Counted from the stretch's first letter, positions 41,746-50,230 are shown. The stretch: 64,000 nucleotides of DNA from Pelagerythrobacter marensis (GCF_001028625.1 NZ_CP011805.1:2465001-2529000), one strand, 5' to 3'. The notes: generated from the letters alone by a model not told the origin. A program made the numbers and translations.

Positions 41746-42790
41746 GCTCTCGCGCAGCCCATTCGGCTGCTTCGGCGACCACTGGATCGGGATCGTCGGC
41801 CAGGGCGCGAACTGCCCCGGCCAGCGCCGGATTGCCGCTGTTGCCCGCCGCGATCAGGCAATTGCGCACGAACCGGTTGCGTCCGATCCGCTTGATCGGA
41901 GAGCCGGAAAAAAGCTGCCGGAAGCCCGGATCGTCGAGCGCGAGAAGTTCGGCGAGCCGGGGCGCGACCAGTTCGGCGCGCGGCAGGAAGGCCCGATTGC
42001 GCGCCGCCGAATCGGCAAACTTGTTCCACGGGCACACAGCCAGGCAATCGTCGCAGCCGTAGATCCGATTGCCGATTGCCTTGCGGAATTCGTGCGGGAT
42101 CGGCCCCTTGTGCTCGATCGTGAGGTAGGAAATGCAGCGCCGCGCATCGAGGCGATAGGGTTCGGGAAAGGCATCGGTCGGGCAGGCATCCTGACACGCG
42201 CGGCACGATCCGCAGTTGTCGCCATGCGGCTCCGCCGGATCGAGCTCGAGCGTGGTGTAGATCGCGGCAAGGAACAGCCACGATCCGTGTTCGCGGCTGA
42301 CGAGGTTGGTGTGCTTGCCTTGCCAGCCGATGCCCGCCGCTTCCCCCAGTGGCTTTTCCATCACCGGCGCAGTGTCGACGAAAACCTTGAGCCGGGCATC
42401 CGGCGCGCGCGAGGCGAGCCACCGTGCCAGCGCCTTCGCCGCTTTCTTGACCGTATCGTGATAGTCGCGCCCCTGGGCATAGACCGATATGCGCGCGCGT
42501 TCCGCATCGCCTTCCAGCGCCAGCGGGTCGTGTGCGGGGGCATAGCTCATGCCCAGCGCGATGACGCTTTTTGCTTCGGGCCACATCGCCTGCGGCCCCT
42601 GACGGACCTCGGCCCGGTCTTCCATCCAGCCCATTGTGCCGTGATGTCCGGCGGCGATCCATTCGCGCAGACGCCGGGCGCGCTCGGGATCGTCCGTCGC
42701 CGGGGCAATATCGACCGCGACGAAGCCCAGCCGCCGCGCTTCGGCGAGCAGGTCGCCGCGCAATGCCGCATTTTCTCGGGCGTTGGACAC
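41729..42790 (-). CDS. queG: Epoxyqueuosine reductase
   Basis: Catalyses the last step of queuosine synthesis in tRNA, reducing epoxyqueuosine with cobalamin and two 4Fe-4S clusters. The 353-residue product has an N-terminal cobalamin-binding half with MGWMEDRAEVRQGPQAMWPEAKSVI and DTAPVMEKPLGEAAGIGWQGKHTNLV. The ferredoxin-type clusters follow: CGSCRACQDACPTDAF and CDDCLAVCPWN. The C-terminal LIAAGNSGNPALAGAVRAL is a HEAT-like segment. All eight cluster cysteines appear present. It is divergent from the ABC transporter genes. Confidence 0.94.
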   Translation of the reverse strand: MSNARENAALRGDLLAEARRLGFVAVDIAPATDDPERARRLREWIAAGHHGTMGWMEDRAEVRQGPQAMWPEAKSVIALGMSYAPAHDPLALEGDAERARISVYAQGRDYHDTVKKAAKALARWLASRAPDARLKVFVDTAPVMEKPLGEAAGIGWQGKHTNLVSREHGSWLFLAAIYTTLELDPAEPHGDNCGSCRACQDACPTDAFPEPYRLDARRCISYLTIEHKGPIPHEFRKAIGNRIYGCDDCLAVCPWNKFADSAARNRAFLPRAELVAPRLAELLALDDPGFRQLFSGSPIKRIGRNRFVRNCLIAAGNSGNPALAGAVRALADDPDPVVAEAAEWAARELTPAP

Positions 42791-42835
42791 GCTAACGGGT
42801 TGCTCCCTGCAATGCGCAGCGGCTACCGCGCCAGA

Positions 42836-43828
42836 ATGGAAACCGCGCTAAGCGATCCGCCCCGCGCGGGCAACGATACCGCGCCGCCTGCACCGCTTGC
42901 AATCGAGGCGCGCGGCCTGGTCAAGCGATTCGGCGATACCACGGCGGTCGACGGGGTCGATCTGGCCGTGCCCGAAGGGGCGATCTACGGCGTGCTGGGC
43001 CCCAATGGTGCGGGGAAAACGACCACGCTGCGGATGCTGTTGGGCATTATCGATCCTGACCAGGGCGTGCGCCGGATGTTCGGGCATGACGATCCGCACG
43101 ATATCGCCGGGTTGATCGGATACCTGCCCGAGGAACGCGGCCTCTACCCGGCGATGAAGGCCTGCGATGCCATCGCCTTCATGGGCGCGCTGCGCGGAAT
43201 GGCCCTGTCGGATGCGCGCGAGCGGGGACGTGTGCTGCTGGAAGATCACGGCCTTGGCCATGCGGCGGAAAAGCAGATCCGCCAGCTTTCGAAAGGCATG
43301 GCGCAGACGGTGCAATTACTGGGGACGCTGGTCCACAATCCGCGTCTGGTCATTCTGGACGAGCCGTTTTCCGGGCTCGATGCAATCAATCAGGGCAAGC
43401 TGGAAGTGCTGATCCGCGGCCTGGCCGCGCGCGGCACCACCGTGATCTTCTCGACCCATGTCATTGCCCATGCGGAGCGCCTTTGCGAAGGCGTGGCGAT
43501 CATTGCCGGGGGCAGAGTGCCTTATGCCGGATCGGTCGATGCGGCGCGCGATCGCATTCCGGCGCAAGTCCGGCTCGAAACCCGCGCGCGCGAAGGGCGC
43601 TGGCGCGAGGCCCTGCCGGCCGATGCCCGGCGCGAGGGGGACTTCTGGCATTTCTCCCTCCCCGATACGGGTATCGAACCGCTGCTGCGCGCGCTGATCG
43701 AGGGGGAGGCGGGCATACTTTCGCTTTCTATCGAGCGCGCCGGGCTGCACGATGCCTTCGTCCACATCGCGGGCGAAGCGGCGGCCCGTGCGCTTGAAGA
43801 AGAAGGCGCGGCGGAGGCTGCAGCATGA
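42836..43828 (+). CDS. ABC transporter ATP-binding protein (export type)
   Basis: A 330-residue ATPase of an ABC-2 exporter. Walker A is GPNGAGKTT, the Q-loop region reads IGYLPEERGLYPAMKA, the signature region is QLSKGMAQTVQLLGTLVHNP, Walker B is LVILDEPFSGLD, and the H-loop is FSTHVIAHAE. The YLPEERGLYP form and a C-terminal DUF4162-like domain (residues about 230-300) recall NatA/YhaQ-type sodium or drug exporters. An ATG at 42812 is an alternative start eight codons upstream. It overlaps the permease gene by four bases (ATGA). The substrate is unknown. Confidence 0.9.
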   Translation: METALSDPPRAGNDTAPPAPLAIEARGLVKRFGDTTAVDGVDLAVPEGAIYGVLGPNGAGKTTTLRMLLGIIDPDQGVRRMFGHDDPHDIAGLIGYLPEERGLYPAMKACDAIAFMGALRGMALSDARERGRVLLEDHGLGHAAEKQIRQLSKGMAQTVQLLGTLVHNPRLVILDEPFSGLDAINQGKLEVLIRGLAARGTTVIFSTHVIAHAERLCEGVAIIAGGRVPYAGSVDAARDRIPAQVRLETRAREGRWREALPADARREGDFWHFSLPDTGIEPLLRALIEGEAGILSLSIERAGLHDAFVHIAGEAAARALEEEGAAEAAA

Positions 43829-45054
43829 CTGCCCCCCTTCCTGCCAACCGCTCGCGCTTGCCGCTCTGGCGCGCTGCATGGGTAATCGCACGGCGCGATT
43901 TCACCGCGATCTTGTTTTCCAAGGCCTTCCTGTTCTTCCTGATCGGGCCGTTGTTCTTTATCGGCATCAGCGGCGCGGCCGGTGCGCTCAGCGCCCAGGC
44001 GGTCGGCAATGCGCAGAATCCGCGCCTCGCAGTGGCGCTCTCGGTTGCCGAAGGGCGCGCTTTTGCCGCAGCACACGCCCGCCTGACCGACCTGGTGCGT
44101 CTGCCTGAGATCGAGGTTGTCGATCCGGCCGAGGCTGACGATCCCGATGGTCTGCTGGACGATGGCGAGCGCAATTTTGGCGCCGTTCTCGACGGAACGC
44201 TGGCCGAACCGCGCCTGATCGGAACCGAAGAGCGGATCGAGGACTGGAGCGGCCGTGTGGCACTGATCGCGGCGGAGGCGAGCGGCGCCGGAGCGGCTGA
44301 CTATCCACCGGTGGCGCTGGCCCCGACGGCCGTGACCGTCGCAAGCAAGCGCAGCGCCAATTCCGCCACCGCGACCGCCGGGCTGACGCTGCTGTTCCTG
44401 CTCACGATGTTGCTGGCCGGAATGGTCATGTCGAACCTGGTGGAGGAGAAAGGCAACAAGATCATCGAAATCCTGGCCGCAGCGATACCGATGGATGCGG
44501 TGTTCTTCGGGAAGCTGTTTGCCATGCTCGCCGTCAGTTTCGTCGGGATCGCAATCTGGGGTTCCGCGGCAGGGGCGATCGTCGTCGTTACCGGGGCGCT
44601 TGACGGGTTCGCCCCGCCGGCGGTGGGCTGGCCCGCGTTCGGCGCACTGTTTCTCGCCTATTTCGCGATGGCCTACCTCCTGATCGGCTCGATCTTTCTC
44701 GCCATCGGTTCGATGGCGCCAACCGTGCGCGACGTGCAGACGATGTCGATGCCCGCCACAATCCTGCAGCTTCTGGTGTTCTTCCTCGCCAGTTTCGCCA
44801 TGACCGACATCGGTTCTGCCGTCGAGCTGTTCGCCGTGGCGTTCCCGCTCAGCTCGCCTTACGCGATGGTCGCACGCGCCGCGCAGGAACCGGCGCTGTG
44901 GCCCCATGCCCTCGCGCTGGCCTGGCAAGTGCTCGCCGTGATCGCGTTCGTGCGTTTCGGGGCGCGTCTGTTCCGCAGGCGCGTGATGAAATCCGGTCCT
45001 GCGCCGGCCAGGGGTGGCCGGGCGCTGCTGGCCCGGCTTGCACGGCGGCGATAG
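43825..45054 (+). CDS. ABC-2 type transporter permease (NatB/YhaP-like)
   Basis: The 409-residue membrane partner of the preceding ATPase. The first membrane segment (FLFFLIGPLFFIGISGAAG) is followed by a long extracytoplasmic loop of about 130 residues. Five or so clustered segments follow from about residue 185, including LLFLLTMLLAGMVMSNLVEEKGNKIIEIL, the permease signature that contacts the ATPase. The C terminus is highly basic. The start overlaps the upstream stop by four bases. One permease and one ATPase would dimerise as a homodimeric exporter. The cargo cannot be told. Confidence 0.9.
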   Translation: MTAPLPANRSRLPLWRAAWVIARRDFTAILFSKAFLFFLIGPLFFIGISGAAGALSAQAVGNAQNPRLAVALSVAEGRAFAAAHARLTDLVRLPEIEVVDPAEADDPDGLLDDGERNFGAVLDGTLAEPRLIGTEERIEDWSGRVALIAAEASGAGAADYPPVALAPTAVTVASKRSANSATATAGLTLLFLLTMLLAGMVMSNLVEEKGNKIIEILAAAIPMDAVFFGKLFAMLAVSFVGIAIWGSAAGAIVVVTGALDGFAPPAVGWPAFGALFLAYFAMAYLLIGSIFLAIGSMAPTVRDVQTMSMPATILQLLVFFLASFAMTDIGSAVELFAVAFPLSSPYAMVARAAQEPALWPHALALAWQVLAVIAFVRFGARLFRRRVMKSGPAPARGGRALLARLARRR

Positions 45055-45066
45055 CCGCGGCCTGCC

Positions 45067-45789
45067 CTAGCGCGCGAAACGATCGGACAGGCCGCGGTCC
45101 GTGCCGCAGAGCCGGTCCCAGAACCGGAAATAGAGGCCGTAGTTGCAGCCATAGTGTTCGTGGTGGCGCTGGTGATGACTGGCGGTGATGAGCCAGCCGC
45201 CGGCGCGCGAGCGGAGGAGCGCGCGGGGAAACATCTCCCACCCCATGTGGTTCGTCACGCCCATTACGGTCATGATCGCGAGGACGAGGCCGAGCACGGC
45301 CACGTGGATCGGGACGAGGAAGACCAGCACCGGAATCACCACTGCGCCCGTTATCGCCTCTATCGGGTGGAAGCTCATCGCGGCCCATGCGGTCGGCGGT
45401 CGGCTGGCGTGATGAACCGCATGGGCGAGGCGAAACAGGCGCGGTCGGTGCATCCAGCGATGGGTCCAGTAAAACCAGGTATCGTGCGCGAAGAGGTAGG
45501 CGAACAGCGAAAGCGGCAGGACCCACAAGGGGTAATCCAGCGGGTCGGTGTAGATCAGTGTCCACCCATGTTCGTGCCAGCCCCAGGCGACTATCCCGGC
45601 GGGCAGCCCGTAAATCGCAGCCGAGAGCAGCGACCAGCCGATCTCTCGCCTGATCTGCGGGCCGAGCGAGGCGTAGAGACCGGGGCGCCGGCGCATTGTT
45701 GCCCATGCGAACAGACCGCTCGTCGCGAGATAGCGCAGGGCCACGATGGCGATCATCGCCAGCGCGGAAAGAAGGGCGGCCACGATCAT
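45067..45789 (-). CDS. Sterol desaturase/fatty acid hydroxylase family protein
   Basis: A di-iron membrane hydroxylase of 240 residues with about five hydrophobic segments. All histidine clusters of the family are visible: HDTWFYWTHRWMHRP, HAVHHAS, and HHQRHHEHYGCNYG. Enzymes of this fold hydroxylate sterols, fatty acids or carotenoids. The ATG at 45789 gives MIVAALLSALAMIAIVALRY as the first segment. Given the likely pigmented sphingomonad host, a carotenoid or hopanoid/lipid substrate is possible, but no carotenoid genes are nearby. It converges on the ABC permease gene. Confidence 0.85.
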   Translation of the reverse strand: MIVAALLSALAMIAIVALRYLATSGLFAWATMRRRPGLYASLGPQIRREIGWSLLSAAIYGLPAGIVAWGWHEHGWTLIYTDPLDYPLWVLPLSLFAYLFAHDTWFYWTHRWMHRPRLFRLAHAVHHASRPPTAWAAMSFHPIEAITGAVVIPVLVFLVPIHVAVLGLVLAIMTVMGVTNHMGWEMFPRALLRSRAGGWLITASHHQRHHEHYGCNYGLYFRFWDRLCGTDRGLSDRFAR

Positions 45790-45863
45790 GGTGGGCGCAC
45801 TATGCCCGAACACGCCTTGCCCGGCGACAGGTTTCGGACATGGCCCGGTTTCGGCGCCGGCCG

Positions 45864-46391
45864 TCAGGCGGCTTCGCGCTCGATATATTCGGGATAGAAC
45901 GCGGGGGCGCGGTCCGACCAGCCGGGCGCAGTGGCGGCGGCCTCGCTCAGCGATTGGAGCAGGGTCTTGCGCCGGTCGGGCCGGATCTGCGGCAACGCGC
46001 TCGCGGCGCAGAACGCGCTCGGGAGCCAGGGGCGGGCCTCGGCACCGATCAGCCGTTCGTACAGAAAGCGGAAGGCGGAAAAGCACTCGATCCGTTCCTG
46101 CGCCAGATCGAAGGCGGCAATGCGCGTAAGCTTGCCGATGAAGTCTTCCATCCCGTCCAGCCCGGTTTCGGAAGGAATGGTGTCACGCAGGACCTTCAGT
46201 TCCTGATAGGCGACGTACTGGCTGCGGATCGCGGCGCTTTCGGCGGCATCGCGTGCCCAGCGCTTGAACGCGTCCTGGCGGCTCAGGCCAATATCGAGGC
46301 TGCGCCGGATATAGCGTTGTTCGGCAGGCGTGAAGCTCGCGAATTCGCGCATTTCGGCGATAGTGAGCGACGCTGTGGCGGCCTTGGGCAT
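45864..46391 (-). CDS. Conserved-looking soluble protein of unknown function
   Basis: I do not recognise this 175-residue protein. It is mostly helical, with no signal peptide or membrane segment. It starts MPKAATASLTIAEMREFASF and shows GLSRQDAFKRWARDAAESAA, DGMEDFIGKLTRIAAFDLAQ and FRFLYERLIGAEARPWLPSA. The Trp/Tyr-rich C terminus (APGWSDRAPAFYPEYIERE) is distinctive. It stands alone on its strand. A CtrA-like site lies 44 bases upstream of the start, which suggests cell-cycle control. The function is unknown. Confidence 0.75.
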   Translation of the reverse strand: MPKAATASLTIAEMREFASFTPAEQRYIRRSLDIGLSRQDAFKRWARDAAESAAIRSQYVAYQELKVLRDTIPSETGLDGMEDFIGKLTRIAAFDLAQERIECFSAFRFLYERLIGAEARPWLPSAFCAASALPQIRPDRRKTLLQSLSEAAATAPGWSDRAPAFYPEYIEREAA

Positions 46392-46434
46392 GATGGCGGT
46401 TCCCTGTTGCGCCGCCTACCATCGCCCGACTTGG

Positions 46435-46449
46435 TTAAATTGACGTTAG
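46435..46449 (-). promoter_or_regulatory. CtrA-like site upstream of the 175-residue unknown
   Basis: Plus strand TTAA (46435-46438), seven bases, TTAG (46446-46449); on the coding strand CTAA-N7-TTAAC. One base departs from TTAA-N7-TTAA. It is centred about 50 bases before the start codon at 46391, a normal activator position. Confidence 0.4.
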
Positions 46450-46484
46450 CCTTGTGCCCCGCGCCACCCCTGGTTCGCCCAACC

Positions 46485-47465
46485 CTAGATCAAACCGGCA
46501 AGCGGGCTGGATGGGTCGGCGTACTTGCGGGTCGCCATGCGCCCGGAGAGATAGGCGTCTCGCCCCGCCTCGACCGCGCGTTTCATCGCGCGAGCCATGC
46601 GGAGCGGATCTTTCGCTTCGGCGATTGCCGTATTCATCAATACGCCGTCGCAGCCCAGTTCCATCGCGACGGCTGCGTCGCTGGCCGTACCCACGCCGGC
46701 GTCAACCAGCACCGGCACACTCGCCCCTTCGACGATGAGGCGGATCGTCACCCGATTCTGGATGCCCAGGCCCGACCCGATCGGTGCGCCCAGCGGCATG
46801 ACCGCGACGGCGCCTGCGTCTTCCAGCTGCTTGGCCGCAATCGGATCGTCGACGCAGTAGACCATGGGAAGGAACCCCTCCTTCGCCAGAACTTCGGTCG
46901 CCTTCAGGGTTTCCCGCATATCGGGATAGAGAGTCCGCGCTTCGCCCAGGACTTCCAGTTTCACGAGGTCCCAGCCCCCGGCTTCGCGTGCCAGTCGCAG
47001 CGTTCGGATCGCTTCGTCCGCAGTGAAGCATCCGGCGGTATTGGGGAGATAGGTGACCTTTTTCGGATCGATGAAATCCGTCAGCATCGGTGCCTTCGGG
47101 TCGCTCACATTGACCCGGCGCACCGCGACCGTCACGATCTCTGCCCCCGATGCTTCGAGCGCGGCGGCGTTCTGGGCGAAATCCTTGTACTTGCCGGTTC
47201 CCACGATCAGGCGCGAACGAAACGTGCGGCCGGCGACCGTCCAGCTGTCGTCCGGCGTTGGCTGGGCTCCGCCGCCGACGAAATGCACGATTTCCAGCGT
47301 GTCGCCATCGCCCAGCGGCGTATCGTCCAGCGTCGAACGCGGCACGATTTCGCCGTTGCGCTCGACCGCGACCTTTTCCGGTGCGAGGCCGAGATCGCGC
47401 ACGAGGGCGGCGATCGTGGGGGCGGAAGTGCGGCGTGTTTCGCCGTTGACGGTAAGGGAGAGCAT
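46485..47465 (-). CDS. thiSG: Fused sulfur carrier ThiS and thiazole synthase ThiG
   Basis: Makes the thiazole half of thiamine. The 326-residue protein joins ThiS (residues 1-66, MLSLTVNGETRRTSAPTIAA to HFVGGG) to ThiG (about 74-326). ThiG landmarks are RLIVGTGKYKDF, YLPNTAGCFTADEA, the Schiff-base Lys in LVKLEVLG, the phosphate-binding VMPLGAPIGSGLGI and LVDAGVGTASDAA. The ThiS Gly-Gly, normally the free C terminus that receives sulfur, is internal here. Starts at 47465 or 47474 are both possible. No TPP riboswitch is seen in the 27 bases after the upstream merC gene; the two are probably co-transcribed. Confidence 0.92.
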   Translation of the reverse strand: MLSLTVNGETRRTSAPTIAALVRDLGLAPEKVAVERNGEIVPRSTLDDTPLGDGDTLEIVHFVGGGAQPTPDDSWTVAGRTFRSRLIVGTGKYKDFAQNAAALEASGAEIVTVAVRRVNVSDPKAPMLTDFIDPKKVTYLPNTAGCFTADEAIRTLRLAREAGGWDLVKLEVLGEARTLYPDMRETLKATEVLAKEGFLPMVYCVDDPIAAKQLEDAGAVAVMPLGAPIGSGLGIQNRVTIRLIVEGASVPVLVDAGVGTASDAAVAMELGCDGVLMNTAIAEAKDPLRMARAMKRAVEAGRDAYLSGRMATRKYADPSSPLAGLI

Positions 47466-47491
47466 GGCAGCCATGCCCGGCGAGATAGCGC

Positions 47492-47863
47492 TCAATCCGC
47501 GCGGCGCAAGTTAAGCAGGTGCCCGATAGCCACCAGCGTCACCCCGATTACCGTAAGAACAGCCTCCCCCGCGCCGTGGGGCATGGCGAGGGCGCCGCCC
47601 ATGAAGGTGAGGCCCATCATCGCTGTCACGAACGGGACCGGCCGGCGATGGGTCAGTGCGCCCCAGCCGATCGCAACCGCTGCGACGACCAGCGCGATGG
47701 CAAGGCCAACGCGGTGAAATGCCGGCGCAAGCAGAAATTCGGCACCGATCCCCAGCGCCGAGACGACCACGATCGATGCGATGCAGTGCACGAGGCACAG
47801 ACCCGACAGCATAATGCCGGCGCGATCGAGCTTCGCACGAATCGGAGAGTGTTGCGCAACCAT
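47492..47863 (-). CDS. MerC domain membrane protein
   Basis: A 123-residue inner-membrane protein with four hydrophobic segments. The first contains the paired cysteines LSGLCLVHCIASIVVV, the metal-binding site of MerC mercury-uptake proteins. A second Cys pair typical of mercury-resistance MerC is not seen, and no other mer gene is present, so the role may be uptake of another soft metal. The ATG at 47863 is supported by the match to family N termini. It is divergent from ctaA and 26 bases upstream of thiSG. Confidence 0.85.
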   Translation of the reverse strand: MVAQHSPIRAKLDRAGIMLSGLCLVHCIASIVVVSALGIGAEFLLAPAFHRVGLAIALVVAAVAIGWGALTHRRPVPFVTAMMGLTFMGGALAMPHGAGEAVLTVIGVTLVAIGHLLNLRRAD

Positions 47864-47957
47864 GGAGGGCTTCCATGTATGTGACGGTGTAACATTGCGC
47901 AAGGGCAAATCGCTCGGCAGCGTTCGCGGCAGGAGCGGAAGGTCTTGAGATTCGACG

Positions 47958-49043
47958 ATGCCCGTCGCATCAGGCGCACCCATGGCCGTTCCTGCAAACC
48001 CCGAACCGGTCGCGTCTGCGACAATGTCCACCAACTTTCGCCCGGCCGCTCTCGTCCGCTGGCTCTGGTTCATCGCCTGGCTGATCGTGGCGATCGTGGT
48101 GGTCGGCGGGATAACCCGCCTTACCGAATCGGGATTGTCGATCACCGAATGGAAGCCGGTAACCGGCGCGATCCCTCCGCTTAGCGAGGCGCAATGGCAG
48201 GCGGAGTTCGCGGCCTACCAGCAGATCGGTGAGTATCTCCATATCACCGGCCCCGCTGGCATGACGCTGGCCGACTACAAGTTCATCTATTTCTGGGAAT
48301 GGGCGCACCGATTGATCGCGCGGATCATCGGGCTCGTCTTCGCACTGCCGCTGGCGTGGTTCTGGATACGCGGTGCGATCCCGCCGGGGTACAAGGCGCG
48401 CCTTGTCGCGTTGCTTGCGCTGGGCGGCCTTCAGGGGGCGTTCGGCTGGTTCATGGTCCGTTCGGGCCTTTCGGGGGAGGTGACCGATGTCAGCCACTTC
48501 TGGCTCTCGATCCACCTGCTTACCGCACTGTTCACGCTTGCGGCCGTGGTCTGGACCGCGCTCGACCTCGGCCGGCTGGCGCGGATACCGGGCGCGCGCC
48601 CGGCGAAGTTCGGCGGCCTGGCGCTGCCGATCGCGCTGGTCGTGTTTGTCCAGCTGCTGCTTGGCGCATGGGTCGCCGGCCTTGACGCAGGCCATGCGTC
48701 CGACACCTGGCCATTGATGCAGGGCCGGCTGGTGCCCGAGTTCGACATGTCGCGCGGGTTCTGGTGGGCCCTGACGCACGATCCCTTTCTGATCCACTTC
48801 CTCCATCGCTGGTGGGCGTGGATCGCTGTGGCGGCGCTGATCGTGCTTGCGCGCAAGGTGCGTCCGTTCGAACGGCGCGCTTCGGTCGCGATCCACGCAG
48901 CATTCGGAAGTCAGATCGTGCTGGGCATTGCAACCGTATGGACCGGCGTTTCGCTGTGGGTCGCCACCGCACACCAGTTCGTGGGTGCGCTGCTGGTCAT
49001 GGCCACGGCCTGGGGCCTGCACATCGTGGGGAGGCGGCGTTGA
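47958..49043 (+). CDS. ctaA: Heme A synthase
   Basis: Oxidises the C8 methyl of heme O to give heme A for cytochrome c oxidase. The 361-residue product has about eight membrane segments. The COX15/CtaA marks are GGITRLTESGLSITEWKPVTGAIPP, FIYFWEWAHRLIARIIGL with the heme-ligand His, LSIHLLTALFTLAAVVW, LIHFLHRWWAWIAVA, and VATAHQFVGALLVM. It is the proteobacterial form with a long first loop. Starts at 47958, 47982 and 48024 are possible, and the first 20 residues are not conserved. It overlaps cutA by four bases. The oxidase subunits are not in the window. Confidence 0.93.
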   Translation: MPVASGAPMAVPANPEPVASATMSTNFRPAALVRWLWFIAWLIVAIVVVGGITRLTESGLSITEWKPVTGAIPPLSEAQWQAEFAAYQQIGEYLHITGPAGMTLADYKFIYFWEWAHRLIARIIGLVFALPLAWFWIRGAIPPGYKARLVALLALGGLQGAFGWFMVRSGLSGEVTDVSHFWLSIHLLTALFTLAAVVWTALDLGRLARIPGARPAKFGGLALPIALVVFVQLLLGAWVAGLDAGHASDTWPLMQGRLVPEFDMSRGFWWALTHDPFLIHFLHRWWAWIAVAALIVLARKVRPFERRASVAIHAAFGSQIVLGIATVWTGVSLWVATAHQFVGALLVMATAWGLHIVGRRR

Positions 49044-49375
49044 GCGCGCTGGTCTGGTGCTCCTGCCCTGACGAAGACACCGCCGTCGCGCTTGCCCGTC
49101 AGCTTGTCGGGGAAGGCCTGGCCGCATGCGGCAACGCGATTGGCCCGATGCGTTCGGTCTTTGCATGGAATGGCGGGGTGGAAGAAGCGGGCGAATGCGG
49201 CCTTCTGCTCAAGACCGATGCCCGGGTGCTGGACTGTGCGGTGAGCCGGCTGGAGGCGCTGCACCCCTACGATGCGCCGGCCGTGCTGGGCTGGCGCTGC
49301 GACGCCGCGGGCGCGGCCACTGCCGCCTGGCTCGGTGCACTGGTGCCCGATGCGCCGGGGAGTGACGGAAAATGA
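49040..49375 (+). CDS. cutA: Divalent-cation tolerance protein CutA
   Basis: A small trimeric ferredoxin-fold protein of the CutA1 family; the role is still debated (copper tolerance, PII-like). The 111-residue product shows VWCSCPDEDTAVALARQLVGEGLAACGN, GECGLLLKTDARVLDCAVSRL, and the family hallmark LHPYDAPAVLGW. The start is a TTG at 49040, well supported by GGGGAGG seven bases upstream and by its TTGA overlap with the ctaA stop. It overlaps the next gene by four bases. The longer open frame upstream is out-of-frame ctaA sequence. Confidence 0.9.
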   Translation: MSALVWCSCPDEDTAVALARQLVGEGLAACGNAIGPMRSVFAWNGGVEEAGECGLLLKTDARVLDCAVSRLEALHPYDAPAVLGWRCDAAGAATAAWLGALVPDAPGSDGK

Positions 49376-50097
49376 GTTCTGCGATGTCGACGCGCCGGTT
49401 TCTCGCCATGTTCGTGCTCTTCATCGCCGCTGGGCCGGCATCGCTCGCCGCCCAGGACTCGCAATCTGCGCAAACCGCCTTCGTCGCTCCGGCGGAGCCG
49501 ATGAAGCTGACCCGCGTGCTCGAACGCCGCCTTGGGGATGGCAATGCGATCGTGGTTTCGCGTAGCTGGCGGGTCCGCTTCGTCCCCCATGCGGCGGGGT
49601 ACCGGGTGGAGGGCGAACAAATCGCCGTTGCCGTGGAAGCGCCGCCGCGCCTTGCGCAACTGGCGGAAGTGGAACGCAACAAGCCGCAATCGGGCGACTT
49701 CCCAATCCTGCTTGACGATGCCGGACAGATTGTGGGCGACGAATCTGCCGACCCTTCGGCCATTCCCGGTCTTACGGAAGCAGCGCGGGCGTTTCTCTCG
49801 GACCGCCCGGAGGCGCGCCGGGGCGAAGCCTTGCAATATGTCGCCGCCGTCCAGCAGGCCGGTGCCAGGATGGCGAGCCGCTGGCCGCGCGACCTGTTCT
49901 TCCCGGTCGTCCCGCGCGAAGAGCGGCGCAAACTGCCCCTGCCCGGTGGCGGCGAGGGCGCATTGCAGGTGGGCTTTCAGGGAAGCCTCGATCCCGCCGG
50001 CCGACGGCTCGCCACGGCCCGCAGACGGATCGTCACCCAGGTCGGAGAAAGCGAGCGGGTTTCGCTCGAAACCTGGCGGCTGGAGCCGCTCGATTAG
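49372..50097 (+). CDS. Exported protein of unknown function
   Basis: A 241-residue protein not recognised. The N terminus (MSTRRFLAMFVLFIAAGPAS to AAQ) is a clear signal peptide with cleavage near residue 28. The mature part has beta-rich segments (AIVVSRSWRVRFVPHAAGYRVEG), an acidic middle with FPILLDDAGQIVGDESADPS, and the C-terminal GALQVGFQGSLDPAGRRLAT with RRIVTQVGESERVSLETWRLEPL. It overlaps cutA (ATGA) and is last in the ctaA operon, so it may be linked to respiratory-chain maturation, but nothing in the sequence proves that. Confidence 0.75.
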   Translation: MSSAMSTRRFLAMFVLFIAAGPASLAAQDSQSAQTAFVAPAEPMKLTRVLERRLGDGNAIVVSRSWRVRFVPHAAGYRVEGEQIAVAVEAPPRLAQLAEVERNKPQSGDFPILLDDAGQIVGDESADPSAIPGLTEAARAFLSDRPEARRGEALQYVAAVQQAGARMASRWPRDLFFPVVPREERRKLPLPGGGEGALQVGFQGSLDPAGRRLATARRRIVTQVGESERVSLETWRLEPLD

Positions 50098-50139
50098 GTG
50101 GCGGTATTATTTTACCTCCCTCAAGAAGCGCGGATTTGC

Positions 50140-50167
50140 TTGACTTGAAGGGGGTGAAGCGACAAAT
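50140..50167 (+). promoter_or_regulatory. Candidate promoter of rplM-rpsI
   Basis: TTGACT (50140-50145) is a good -35 element. ACAAAT (50162-50167) sits 16 bases on in the -10 position. About 60 bases of leader follow before the rplM start, which has GAAGGAA upstream. Confidence 0.5.
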
Positions 50168-50230
50168 GCGCCGCTCTCGCGACTGCCTGGGCAGATTCGC
50201 GGCGAACAACATTTCGAAGGAATTCAAGCC

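Noticed and set aside
47466..47491. TPP riboswitch before thiSG
   Set aside because: Only 26 bases separate thiSG from merC, too short for the aptamer, and no THI-box conserved sequence is seen upstream of merC.
47852..47902. Two TTGCGCAA palindromes near the merC/ctaA divergent region
   Set aside because: One lies inside the merC coding sequence (codons 2-4); an 8-base G+C-rich palindrome twice in 50 bases is not enough to call an operator. A Zur-type site was considered and does not fit.
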